Assembly (NCBI GenBank): GCA_012032575.1
Contig: JAAUSP010000099.1
Span: forward strand, 1 to 17,240
Length of the DNA: 17,240 nucleotides
Direction: 5' to 3'
Origin: Anaerolineales bacterium
Lineage (GTDB): Bacteria; Chloroflexota; Anaerolineae; 4572-78; J111
Part shown: positions 1-7,987 of the stretch, in pieces
Numbering within the stretch: the stretch's first letter is position 1
How the letters are laid out: every line of letters begins with the position of its first letter
Notes under the pieces: model-generated
What the model saw: only the letters and a program-made list of their open reading frames with translations
What the model was told of the DNA's origin: nothing
Database searches by the model: none
Program-made: the position numbers and the translations under genes

Positions 1-57
1 CAAACTGTGTTTAAAGTATACGACATCTCCTATTTTCAAATGACAGAATTCGTCCAT
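1..57 (-). CDS. 5' end of an unidentified CDS cut by the left edge
   Basis: A possible start codon (ATG, read on the minus strand from 57) lies just after the stop of the DUF3696 ATPase gene. It is preceded by an AAGGAG Shine-Dalgarno-like sequence only 2-3 nt from the ATG. The 19 visible codons are open and read MDEFCHLKIGDVVYFKHSL, which has the feel of a small SH3/KOW-like beta-barrel start, but that is only an impression. It does not look like the N-terminus of JetD. The 10-nt gap to the ATPase gene suggests co-transcription. The identity cannot be decided from this window. Confidence 0.4.
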   Translation of the reverse strand, partial: MDEFCHLKIGDVVYFKHSL

Positions 58-67
58 TTCTCCTTCT

Positions 68-1600
68 TTATCTTCTTTTTTTTTGATTTGAGCTTTTGAT
101 AATAGCCTTGGAGTCTTCGGCAGTTTCGGCCAAGAAACCAGGGGGCCAATTTTCTATTATCCCTTCTTCATTAACCCGAAGAGGTTCTAATTTAGCTCCT
201 TCCTTGAGATGGGGAGGCTGCACAAAGACAATGCTGACTAAATCGGACAATTGATCGCTTAAATCTTCAGCCACAACCCGCCGCAAACGATTAATCAGAT
301 GATCGCTATGAGTCTCGATAATAATTCTTCGACCGGTTCGAGCCAGGCAAACAAGCAACTCCGCCAGGCGAGCCTGGGCGCGGGGATGGAGATGAATTTC
401 CGGTTGTTCGAAGATAAGAATACTATCCGTATCACTCAACAGGCCGTGAGTAAGCACAGGTAAAATTTGGCTAACCCCAAAACCGACATCGGCGATAGTG
501 ACCCAGGTATCTTCATTAGAAAGAGTCATAAAATTAGCCGAGATGAGCTTAGAAGACTCCTCTACTTCCAGTTTTTGCATCCCCATCCATCGCAGTGCTT
601 CATTCACCGCCTGACCCAGAGGCATTTTCACTGGAATAAGTCTTTCCCAAGAGATAACCTCACCCTCATTTTCTGGTAGTTCAACAAAGTCTACCTGTCT
701 ATTCCAATGACGTTGTAATAATAAGACAGCATCTTCTCCCCTCAAACCAACATCATCTTCTCGCAATTGTTGTTGAGTATAATATCGTTTTGGGGCTTCT
801 CTCAAAGGTCCTAAATACTTAATATTGTTCAACAGTTCTTCTTGAATTGTTTGAATGGCAGGTTGGAATAGGTCTCGGTAAACAGTGTATATTTTAAATA
901 ACTCTTTCTCTTCTATAGACTTAACCAAATTTTCTCTTTGTTCCCAAACCGGCAAGAAGTAACTAAAGCTGAGAGCTGCTTTACTTCCCACACTATTCCA
1001 AGTATTCGGCCCTCCGTAATATTCTCTCTTTTGATGCTCCTCATCAATGAAAACCAAGTCTATTTTTTGGCGATTTTCATCAATGGAGAGAAAAAGAAAC
1101 TTTGTAGGATTTATCGGTGATGCAGCATCTAATGAAACTGTCAAAGCTACATCTGGCTCACTGAGATTACTTGACCATTTCTTCTCAAATATAAAATTTG
1201 CCTGAACAAAGAAATAGTCTATATCCTCAAGAAGGAGAGTTCCTCTAATAAAGTCATTCTGCCGATGCTGTTCACTTACCGGATAATGAATTCCAAAGCT
1301 AAGAGAAAACTCATTAGTGACATTTTTATCGTATACCATCTCATCAAAACTATCTACCTCAAAAAAAGGTCCTTGCCAATCCAATACAATTCGTCTAGCT
1401 ACCCGTTTCTCCGCAAGCAAAGTTTGTTTCAGCAGCAAGAGTGCATCTATCACTGAACTTTTACCGCTGCTGTTCAACCCAGCCAAGACCGTAATGGGTT
1501 GAATAGGCAAAAAAGCAGTTTCATTGAAGGCTTTGAAATGGGTTAGGCCAAAACGATGAATTCTATTCGGCCTATATATTTCCTGATCATTTGTGCTCAT
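68..1600 (-). CDS. AAA15-family ATPase with C-terminal DUF3696
   Basis: Protein of 510 residues, an ABC/SMC-like soluble ATPase of the AAA15/OLD-related group. Visible motifs are Walker A GLNSSGKS at residues 41-48; a late Walker B-like block ILIFEQPEIHLHPRAQ (the E-Q-PE-HLHP pattern typical of AAA15); then IIIETHSDHLINRLRR as the H-loop-like motif; and a C-terminal NEEGIIENWPPGF block characteristic of DUF3696. No Toprim or other nuclease domain is seen, unlike full OLD proteins. Proteins of this family often sit in defence islands, but their activity is largely unassigned. It follows jetC by 89 nt, in the place where jetD usually stands, but has its own extended -10 promoter. It is visibly AT-richer than jetC, which suggests separate acquisition. 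The ATG at 1600 has no strong Shine-Dalgarno. Confidence 0.85.
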   Translation of the reverse strand: MSTNDQEIYRPNRIHRFGLTHFKAFNETAFLPIQPITVLAGLNSSGKSSVIDALLLLKQTLLAEKRVARRIVLDWQGPFFEVDSFDEMVYDKNVTNEFSLSFGIHYPVSEQHRQNDFIRGTLLLEDIDYFFVQANFIFEKKWSSNLSEPDVALTVSLDAASPINPTKFLFLSIDENRQKIDLVFIDEEHQKREYYGGPNTWNSVGSKAALSFSYFLPVWEQRENLVKSIEEKELFKIYTVYRDLFQPAIQTIQEELLNNIKYLGPLREAPKRYYTQQQLREDDVGLRGEDAVLLLQRHWNRQVDFVELPENEGEVISWERLIPVKMPLGQAVNEALRWMGMQKLEVEESSKLISANFMTLSNEDTWVTIADVGFGVSQILPVLTHGLLSDTDSILIFEQPEIHLHPRAQARLAELLVCLARTGRRIIIETHSDHLINRLRRVVAEDLSDQLSDLVSIVFVQPPHLKEGAKLEPLRVNEEGIIENWPPGFLAETAEDSKAIIKSSNQKKRR

Positions 1601-1637
1601 TATTTTGCCATTTCTACATAGAAATTATGTCGTGTGC

Positions 1638-1665
1638 ATTATACCATGTCTCGACAGAGGTCAGG
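1638..1665 (-). promoter_or_regulatory. Extended -10 promoter for the DUF3696 ATPase gene
   Basis: On the minus strand the sequence TGGTATAAT (plus positions 1638-1646) is a perfect extended -10 element about 35 nt before the start codon. A weak -35 (CTGACC-like) lies 15-16 nt further upstream. The spacer contains the short palindrome TGTCGAGACA, which could be an operator. This gives the ATPase gene expression independent of jetC. Confidence 0.6.
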
Positions 1666-1689
1666 AAACAAGTTCTTTATTTTTTTGCT

Positions 1690-4600
1690 TTAATTCTCTC
1701 CCTCCAACTCCTTCAGCATCTCCGTCTTGTCAATCTCGATGACAAAGGCGTGGTTGTTCTGGCGGACGACGGTGCGGACGGAGTTGACGTGGGGTAATAA
1801 TCCGGCGGCTTTGTCGGGGGGGGTGGCCAGGAGAACCTGAAGCTGGTTGTCTACCATAAACTGCAAAGCGCTGGCGGTGCGGCCAGTGTCCATTTTGCCA
1901 AAAGCCTCGTCGAAGAGGGCCAGGCGGATGGTAGTCGGAGGGGCGGGGCTGGTTGAGGCGATACGCCTGGGCGAAGGACGCGGCCATTGCCACATAAAAG
2001 GGCGTGGTCGTCTCGCCACCCGATTTTTTGGCGTTGATCTGGCTGAGCAGGGCGCGGTCGCCGCTGGGGTAGTGGATGCGGATGTCGTATTGCAGGTAGT
2101 TGCGGTAATCCTGCAATTCGCGCAGTTCGGTCAGGGCTTCGTCGGGGCCAGCGGTCAGCCGCTCGAACAGCAAATCCCAGCCGGCCTGGTGGCGCTGGCG
2201 AAAACCGGATTCAAAGAGCGACTCGCCCAGAATGGCCTGACTGTCCATGATCATGTCATACACCTGGCGCAGCGACGGCTCCGGCCGGGAGATGAACTCA
2301 AAGCGCTCGCCGCCAAAGCGCAGCACCGACAAAGTGGTGTTGAGATAGCCCAACTGCTGGCGGGCGTCTTCGATTTGCTCGCGCAGGCGGTGAATAAAGT
2401 TTTCGACCAGCTCGTGTTCGGCCATGGCTCGCTGTTCGGCGATGCGAGCTTCGTACTGGGGCAGCTCCGACTCAACGTAGCGGTCGCGCTCGCGCACGTA
2501 GCGGGCGGCGTCCTCGTCGCCGTCGTAGCCAAATTGATAGGTCAGGCTGTAGCGCTGTTTGGCCTCGCGCAGGCGGTCACGGCTGCGGGTTTCGGCGTTC
2601 TGGTAATCGCTTTCGTAGCGGGTAGCGTTTTCCAACACCGTTTCCAGGGGCTGGCGCTGGCGGCGGCGCTCGTACTCTTTTGCAGGTCTTCGAGCAGCTC
2701 TTCCGCCTCTTCCAAAACCAGAAATGCACGGGCTTCCTGCACCGCCTCGTCGGCCTGACGCTCCAGACCGGGCAGAAACTCCTGGGTTAGGGTATCGAGG
2801 CGATTCTTTAAGCCGCCGATATTTTCGCCCAAGGTCTCCATTGCCTTTTGCAGCCGGTCTACTTCAGCCTGGCAGGTCTGCACCTGGGCCTGGAGGGTGG
2901 CCAGGGATTGAGTATCGAGACCGGCCAGTTCGGTGCGGCAGGCGACCAGCCGGGCCTCCCGTTCGGGCCGGTGAGCCAGCAGGTCCAAATCGCGGGCCAA
3001 CTCGACGTAGCCCAAAACCTTGTCGCGGGTCAGGGCCAGGCGTTCGCGCAGGCCGGTGTCACGGGTTTGCAATTCGGCCAGCTTGCGGCCGATGACGGTC
3101 AGTTGCTCCTCGCGCTGCTCGATCTGGCGGGGTGTGGCCCGGTCGCCGATGAACCAGCGCTGGTAGTGGCGCGGATCCATGTGGCTGCTGGTGAAGTTGC
3201 GGCGCACAAAGCACTCGCGGGTGATGGCGGTGCGATGGTCACGCAGGTCTTCCAGGGTGTCGCATTTAATGTAGCCGCCCAGCAGCAAATCCACAAAGGC
3301 GCGGGCCGCCGGGTGCTCGGTTTCGACTTCAACGGCGAGACCGTTGGCTTGAGACGAGCGGGCATTTTTGAGAATGCGGTCGGCGTCGGGCAGGCCAACC
3401 CCGTGCAGGTTGTCTTTCTCGCGGCGGAGGCGGTAGAGACGCATGGCCGCGTCGTAATGTTCGGGCGGCACCAGTAAATCGAAGCGGGTGCGGCCCAGAA
3501 TGCCTTCGACGGCGTTTTGCCAGGCTTCATCGGGCACGGCCAGCGCTTCGTAGAGCGGAATCACCTCGTCGGCGCTGAGGCCGAGTTCAGCCCGCAGCAG
3601 GCGGCGCAGCCGGCTCGATTCCGGGGCAGCGGTGTCGTAGCCGACGGCGCGGTCGCCGGTGCGGAGTTTATGGATTTCTTGCTGAAGCTGCTCGGCCTCC
3701 TGGCGAAGCTGGCGGCTCTCGTTTTGCAGCAAGGCCATCTGTTCGGCGTAGGTGTGGCCGAGGGTTTGGAGGTCGGTTTGCAGAAGACGTGTTGCGTCTT
3801 GCGTGTTACGTGAAGCCTTTTCTGTAATGAATGCTTGCAACGAGGCCGGAATTTCCAATCCATCCTCTTGCAGCAAGGTTTGGAGGCGTTGGGCGTCGGC
3901 GTGTTCGCGGGCCAGGGTTTGCTGGAGACGGGTTTCCTGCTGACGCAGGCTGGACAGTTCGGCTTCCAGTTGGGCGATTTCCTCGCGCAAGGCTTTGTCG
4001 CGGGCGGCGGTGGCGTCGGTGCGCAGGGCGATTTGGGCCTCGATGAGGGCGTTGGTCGCATGCTGGAACTGCTCGCTCAAACTCTCGCGCTGCAATTCCA
4101 GGCGGCTGAGCTGGATGGTCCTCTCATCGCGTTCCAGCCGAAACTTTTTGAGGTCGGCCAGATGGGCGTCGCTCTGGGCGTAGCGGCGGAGGTAGCCATT
4201 GGTCAGGCGCAGGCGGCGTTGGGTGCGCCGTTCCTGATCGAGTTCTTCGATCTGATTGAGGCTGTCAATGCGCTGGCGGATGTCGGCGGCCAGACTTTCA
4301 AAGTGGCGCATGGTTTCCAACTGCTCGCGCAGGGTTTTGACATCCACCAGGTTTTCGTCGAGGAGGTAGTTATGCACAAAGTCGCGGATGTTGGTCAGCG
4401 GGCTAAAGGCCAGGCCCTTGACGATTTTGGCGGTGAAGGTTTCTTTGAGCTGGCCCAGCCGGTTGAGCAGGTGAAAGCGGTAATCTTCCAGCCGGGTAAA
4501 AAGCTGGGCGCGGGCCTGCGGGTCGGGTAGGGCAAAGTGCTCCAGGTGGCGGCGGAAAGCGCGGCTGTCGAAAAGCTGGCCTTCGGTGCGAAAGAACCAG

Positions 4601-5001
4601 TTGTCGTTGAGCGGCGCACCGTTGACGATAAAATAGGTCACATCGGGCGAGCGGCCATCCTGATAGGCGTCAATGACCGCGCCGTGGACAAAATCGCTGT
4701 TATCGGGGTTGCGAAATTCCAGGGCGACCACGGCGGTGGCGTCGCCGCGCAGAAAGCGCTGGCCTTCGGTGCCCAGTTCGCCCCGGACATAGCTGGTCAG
4801 AGTGCGCTGGCTGCCGGCCATGGCGGCCTGGTTGAATTTGACCTCGCGCTGCCCGCCGACCAGGGCAAACTGCACCGCGTCGAGGATGGTAGACTTGCCC
4901 ACCCCGTTGACGCCGATGAAGTAGGTCGTTCCCTGGCAGGTGACGGTGGTATTTTCAAACAGGTGCCAGTTGATAAGGCGGATGCGGGTGAGTTGTTTCA
5001 T
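1690..5001 (-). CDS. jetC: JetC, SMC-like ATPase of a Wadjet system (two frame breaks)
   Basis: Motor subunit of the Wadjet complex, a DNA-loop-extruding SMC-like ATPase that in known systems helps recognise plasmids. If two 1-nt frame breaks are repaired the product is 1103 residues, the usual size. Residues 1-230 form the N-terminal head with Walker A GVNGVGKS at 30-37. Coiled coil lies at about 270-450, a hinge-like globular part at about 455-630, and a second coil at about 630-800. The signature SGGE is near 2012-2023 and Walker B LALFDEAF near 1900-1926. The first break is in the T4 run 2678-2681 (one base too few); the second is between signature and Walker B at 1940-1948 (one base too many). 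Conserved sequence continues in the shifted frame between them. Start ATG at 5001 has AAGGGAG at good spacing. The gene is GC-rich like the host genes. A heptamer array (3787-3812) lies inside the first coil. Confidence 0.85.
3787..3812. repeat. Heptamer array inside jetC
   Basis: Roughly 7-bp units of the form CGTGTTG / CGTCTTG / CGTGTTA follow one another here, resembling the CGTACCA-type units elsewhere in the window. On the jetC strand it encodes residues about 396-405 (SRNTQDATR), within the first coiled-coil region. The frame is kept. Confidence 0.5.
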
Positions 5002-5019
5002 AAGCTACTCCCTTAATTT

Positions 5020-5067
5020 CGTGGTGCGTAGTCTTTAAGTATCACGCACCACGTACCACGTACCACG
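5020..5067. repeat. Heptamer array with 10-bp hairpin in the jetC leader
   Basis: CGTGGTGCGT (5020-5029) is the exact reverse complement of ACGCACCACG (5044-5053), giving a 10-bp stem with a 14-nt loop. Two further 7-bp units (TACCACG) follow to 5067. It fills the 77-nt gap between the 118-residue gene and jetC, 9-19 nt before the jetC Shine-Dalgarno, so a transcript reading through would carry the hairpin. It belongs to the same repeat family as the arrays at 10584 and 12445. Confidence 0.7.
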
Positions 5068-5078
5068 CTTCATTTTTC

Positions 5079-5435
5079 TCAAGCAAACTCAAGGTAATTG
5101 GGTGGAGCGTAAAATCCTCGTTTGCGCAAAGGTTCGGGCGATTCTGTTTCGCACAGTAGGCGCAATCGTTTCATGGTAGCAGCCGACTTTAGCAGAAAAA
5201 CGGGTTCAGACAGTGGCCCCACACTTTTTGTCCATTCCGGTGCCTCTTGTCCCCGCCGGCTCGCAAATAATTCGACAAGCGACGCTGAAGCAGCCAGTAG
5301 TTGCCCGTCATTAACTTTTGGTTGAGGAATTGCAGCCAACTGAGGATTTTCACGGAAAAAATCCTGCACCAGACTTCTGGCTGTTAATCCATCTCCGCGC
5401 AAAACTGCTTCGGCTAGCTGTTCAATTCTCACCAT
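5079..5435 (-). CDS. 118-aa partner of the DUF6036 nucleotidyltransferase
   Basis: Small soluble protein, predicted mostly helical, with no transmembrane segment or known catalytic motif. The C-terminal part has a recognisable pattern: LVELFASRRGQEAPEW at about residues 52-68, then the tail PEPLRKRGFYAPPNYLEFA. I associate this pattern with short proteins encoded beside DUF6036 nucleotidyltransferases, but I cannot confirm it without a search. The ATG at 5435 lies inside the 3' end of the nucleotidyltransferase gene (14-nt overlap) and has a strong GGGAGG Shine-Dalgarno with 6-nt spacing, so translation is probably coupled. By arrangement it could be the antitoxin or substrate-delivery partner of the nucleotidyltransferase; this is inference. 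Confidence 0.75.
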   Translation of the reverse strand: MVRIEQLAEAVLRGDGLTARSLVQDFFRENPQLAAIPQPKVNDGQLLAASASLVELFASRRGQEAPEWTKSVGPLSEPVFLLKSAATMKRLRLLCETESPEPLRKRGFYAPPNYLEFA

Positions 5436-5952
5436 AAATAGCCTCCCACAAATCTAGAAACGCATATTGGGCTTTTAGCTCTGCTCCCGGAATCAAATAG
5501 GGTTCTACGTTATTCCAAACTTCTTCCCGTTCCCCGGTTAATTCTTGCAAGAGTCGCCGGGCATCTTCAATATCCACATCATCGCGCCAGGCCGATAGTT
5601 TCATAGCTAAAAGCTGAGCAATCGTCGGGCTTTTGACCAATATTCCGGGTGCTGAAAAGATGGTATCCCCCTGACTCACACCTACCAAATAACCTTTTGC
5701 GCCATCATTTAGCCAGTCTTCCGGCAAATTATGCTCCTGAGCCACCTGTTGGGCCAATTTACGGACAGTACGCGTTGTTGGAGGGGCAAGAATGAGAACG
5801 TCAACATCACGGGTCGAGGGTCGGGCATTGTACATCAAGACCATTGCTGCGCCGCCGACCAACACCAGTTCGATAGCATCTCCTTGTTGTTGGGCTAGTT
5901 CTCCAAGTCGTTCCAACGCCTGAATAATCTCTTTTTTAGTTAGTATTGCCAT
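5422..5952 (-). CDS. DUF6036/AbiEii-like nucleotidyltransferase
   Basis: Protein of 176 residues with the minimal nucleotidyltransferase fold. The glycine pair at 33-34 (LVGGAAMVL) is followed by the metal-binding motif RDVDV with D49 and D51. A helical region with K118, D124, D127 and D130 (KLSAWRDDVDIEDA) matches the K...D..D pattern of AbiEii/DUF6036 relatives. Such enzymes transfer nucleotides to tRNA or protein and act as toxins in AbiE-like toxin-antitoxin systems; whether this one is toxic is not known. The ATG at 5952 overlaps the 3' end of jetB by 17 nt and has a GAGGA Shine-Dalgarno. The next gene overlaps its 3' end by 14 nt. It is therefore transcribed as part of the Wadjet operon, where such a gene is not normally found. 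Confidence 0.85.
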   Translation of the reverse strand: MAILTKKEIIQALERLGELAQQQGDAIELVLVGGAAMVLMYNARPSTRDVDVLILAPPTTRTVRKLAQQVAQEHNLPEDWLNDGAKGYLVGVSQGDTIFSAPGILVKSPTIAQLLAMKLSAWRDDVDIEDARRLLQELTGEREEVWNNVEPYLIPGAELKAQYAFLDLWEAIYGEN

Positions 5953-6577
5953 CTGAGTCCTCGTTACCTGGCTCCGCTGCCCGATACTTCCTCAACCAGG
6001 CTTCCATTTCCTCGGCGGATTGCACCGGCAGGATCATTTTGACCGAGCCGCGCAGGCGGAGGCGGGCTTCGCTCTCGCGGGCGTCGAGGGAGCGGCCGTC
6101 GAGGGGTTCGATCAGTCCCAGGCGGCGCAGGCGGCTGAGGATGGCTTCGTACTGGCCTACGCCCAAATCGCGCTCTTTGCCGGTGATGGTCCGGTATTCC
6201 TCACGCACCTCGCCGATGGTCACTACCGGGTCGGCGGCCAGGCTGAGCTGCTCGACCTGCTCTTCGTAGAGTTTGCGCAGCACCACGATCATCAGCGACT
6301 CGTCGAGTTTGAAACGCTGGTGGCAGTAGCTAAAATCGGACACTACCTGGAAGATGCGGTGGTAGTCGTCGTGCAATAAGGTGAAACCGGCCAGGGCCAG
6401 CAGCGTGGTAAAAACGGGCCGGTGGCGGTGGACAAAGTAATAATCGTCTTTGTCGGTGTCGCTGTCCTGGTAAAGAAACGTCTGCCCCATGAGTCGATTC
6501 ATCACCCGTGGCAGGTCACGCTTAACTTTTTCCGGCAGGCCGGTGGTTTCGAGGATGGTGTCGGCACTGAAGTTCAT
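5936..6577 (-). CDS. jetB: JetB, DUF4194 subunit of a Wadjet system
   Basis: Protein of 213 residues matching the DUF4194 family, the kite-like winged-helix subunit (MksE-like) that bridges the JetA kleisin and the JetC heads. The N-terminal half has helices with the block DDYYFVHRHRPVFTTLLALAG at about 46-66. The middle SLMIVVLRKLYEEQ and the late winged-helix-like LSRLRRLGLIEPL (about 149-161) are typical. The ATG at 6577 has GGAGAA at 7-nt spacing. Codon and base use are GC-rich, like jetA and jetC. It is separated from jetA by an inserted AT-rich gene, whereas in the usual layout jetA and jetB are adjacent or overlap. Confidence 0.85.
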   Translation of the reverse strand: MNFSADTILETTGLPEKVKRDLPRVMNRLMGQTFLYQDSDTDKDDYYFVHRHRPVFTTLLALAGFTLLHDDYHRIFQVVSDFSYCHQRFKLDESLMIVVLRKLYEEQVEQLSLAADPVVTIGEVREEYRTITGKERDLGVGQYEAILSRLRRLGLIEPLDGRSLDARESEARLRLRGSVKMILPVQSAEEMEAWLRKYRAAEPGNEDSDGNTN

Positions 6578-6752
6578 GATTTATTCTCCATAACATCTCA
6601 CGTTTCAGCCGCGCCCGTCGAGTCCTCACCCCAAAGATAATCTCAAAGTGCAGAGAACCCTCTCACTAAAAAGCAAGCTTGGGCGTTGGCGGCGAACGTT
6701 GGTCAGTTGGTGTATTACTCCAAAAAATACTTTTTAGTTAGTGGACTTAATA

Positions 6753-7862
6753 CTATCGCTGCTTGACTTTACCAAACCTGCATTCAATGACCTGCCATTC
6801 ATCTGTTATTAAAAACCAGTATAACCAGTCAGCAGTTGGTTCATACGCTTTTAAGTTCGTTGTATCTAAAATGAAATGTCTTGACCTTAAACCCTCAACC
6901 ATCGCTATACACAGATTACGAATTGTTGTATCAGTTAGTTCAAGCGGTGCTAAAGTTTCTTCAAAAGTGGAACGCCACTGGATAAAGCCCACCTCGGTAG
7001 GATTATACATTTCCCACCAGGATGTTGGATGAAACTTGTTATCCACAGGATGTTGTGCAATAAGTATCTGCCAATCTTGATTGAATTTATCATAAAATGG
7101 CTGTAGGGCTTCGCAAATCCCTTCCCTATAGGTATCTGGCGAAAGATCAGCAAGCCAAATTCGGGGTGGAACAAAACGGGAGGCAATAATTTCTTCAGGA
7201 TATGGTTGCGGTTGTTCCCAGTAAATCTCCAACTCATCGCACCTTCCAAATAGTTTATAATTCTGTCTTGCCTGCTCAATTGAGATTGGATTATTGCCAC
7301 CTGTAACCCATCCACATACTCGGCACAGTTTTTCGGAAACAGGTTTTTTGAGGGTGTAGTGACCGCAGTGGGGACATCGTACAAATTCTTCCGGTTCGAG
7401 TGTTCGATGACTACAGCAAGGACAGAGTTGTTTGGCCGGCGGCGGGCTGACAAGCTTTATGGACATTTCACTATAAATACGACTATCAAGAGGATTTGTA
7501 GCAGGGTAAAGTACCGTCACATGACCACCCACGTACCAGGTGCGAGCTAGGGTTGAGTAATAATTCGAAGGATTGAGAGCAAGATGCCAGTCATCATAGC
7601 TGCCTTCAAAAGTTTTGATGTATTGCCTATTGTCCTGGTCGTAATATTCATAACGTGCCCTAATACTTGGGCCGATTTCATCAGTACGTCCATCATCAAA
7701 CCATTCACATTGTAAAATACGGGCTCGTGTGGCTACACCATACTGTAACAACTGAGTAACTTTTTCACGGTAATTTGCAGATACACCTGCTTCAAATTCC
7801 CAACGCATCAAGCGTGGTATAGGTTCACGTAGTTCAGGCTCGATTTCTATTAAATCTATCAT
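6753..7862 (-). CDS. DUF3592-like / CPCC zinc-ribbon protein inserted between jetA and jetB
   Basis: Protein of 369 residues. Residues about 40-140 resemble a DUF3592-type beta domain (VATRARIL, then RARYEYYDQDN, then VTVLYPATNPLDSRIY). Residues 147-183 carry C147, C149, C150, C163, C166, C180 and C183, and continue with GWVTGGNNPISIEQARQNY and C208. This matches the CPCC cysteine-rich family (PF14206-like) and implies one or two zinc sites. The remaining 160 residues, rich in Trp and Tyr, are not recognised. No membrane segment is evident, which is unusual for DUF3592. The gene is clearly AT-richer than jetA and jetB and looks like inserted cargo. The ATG at 7862 has only a weak Shine-Dalgarno. 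Function unknown; a regulator or an anti-plasmid accessory factor are both possible. Confidence 0.75.
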   Translation of the reverse strand: MIDLIEIEPELREPIPRLMRWEFEAGVSANYREKVTQLLQYGVATRARILQCEWFDDGRTDEIGPSIRARYEYYDQDNRQYIKTFEGSYDDWHLALNPSNYYSTLARTWYVGGHVTVLYPATNPLDSRIYSEMSIKLVSPPPAKQLCPCCSHRTLEPEEFVRCPHCGHYTLKKPVSEKLCRVCGWVTGGNNPISIEQARQNYKLFGRCDELEIYWEQPQPYPEEIIASRFVPPRIWLADLSPDTYREGICEALQPFYDKFNQDWQILIAQHPVDNKFHPTSWWEMYNPTEVGFIQWRSTFEETLAPLELTDTTIRNLCIAMVEGLRSRHFILDTTNLKAYEPTADWLYWFLITDEWQVIECRFGKVKQR

Positions 7863-7879
7863 TGAAAACTTTTCCCGCT

Positions 7880-7899
7880 TTACAAATCCTGTTTTGTAA
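7880..7899. promoter_or_regulatory. Palindrome TTACAAA-N6-TTTGTAA before the CPCC gene
   Basis: A perfect 7-bp inverted repeat with 6-nt spacing lies 18-37 nt upstream of the start codon of the CPCC-protein gene. A weak TATTTT-like -10 element stands just upstream on the minus strand. It may be an operator or a small leader hairpin; the sequence cannot decide. Confidence 0.35.
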
Positions 7900-7930
7900 T
7901 TTCATCAGTCAGCTAAAATACTTTTGAGGG

Positions 7931-7987
7931 GATGAGGCGAGGACGCGAAAAATCCTCTTTCCTCGCCTCACTGTTCCTCGCCTCATC
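7931..7987. repeat. 13-bp inverted repeat across the jetA stop codon
   Basis: GATGAGGCGAGGA (7931-7943) is the exact reverse complement of TCCTCGCCTCATC (7975-7987). An extra copy of the second arm, TCCTCGCCTCA, lies at 7960-7970, so two alternative hairpins are possible. The jetA stop codon (7983-7985) is inside the right arm. No U-tract follows on the minus strand, so it is not a classical terminator, although it could attenuate transcription or protect the jetA 3' end. Confidence 0.65.

Noticed and set aside
68..1600. DUF3696 ATPase as a JetD substitute nuclease or an OLD nuclease
   Set aside because: No Toprim acidic motifs are visible after the ATPase part; the C-terminus is the DUF3696 block.
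1847..4530. Several long open frames on the plus strand opposite jetC
   Set aside because: They are GC-driven antisense frames with low-complexity Ala/Gly/Arg-rich products and no start context; jetC on the minus strand has clear motifs throughout.
6666..6737. CTAAAAAG and CTTTTTAG as ends of a small mobile element between the CPCC gene and jetB
   Set aside because: Only 8 bp of A/T-rich match, no target duplication and no transposase; likely chance.
7350..7550. Plus-strand small ORF opposite the CPCC gene
   Set aside because: Shadow frame with no ribosome-binding site or recognisable domain; the cysteine-rich minus-strand protein is the real gene.
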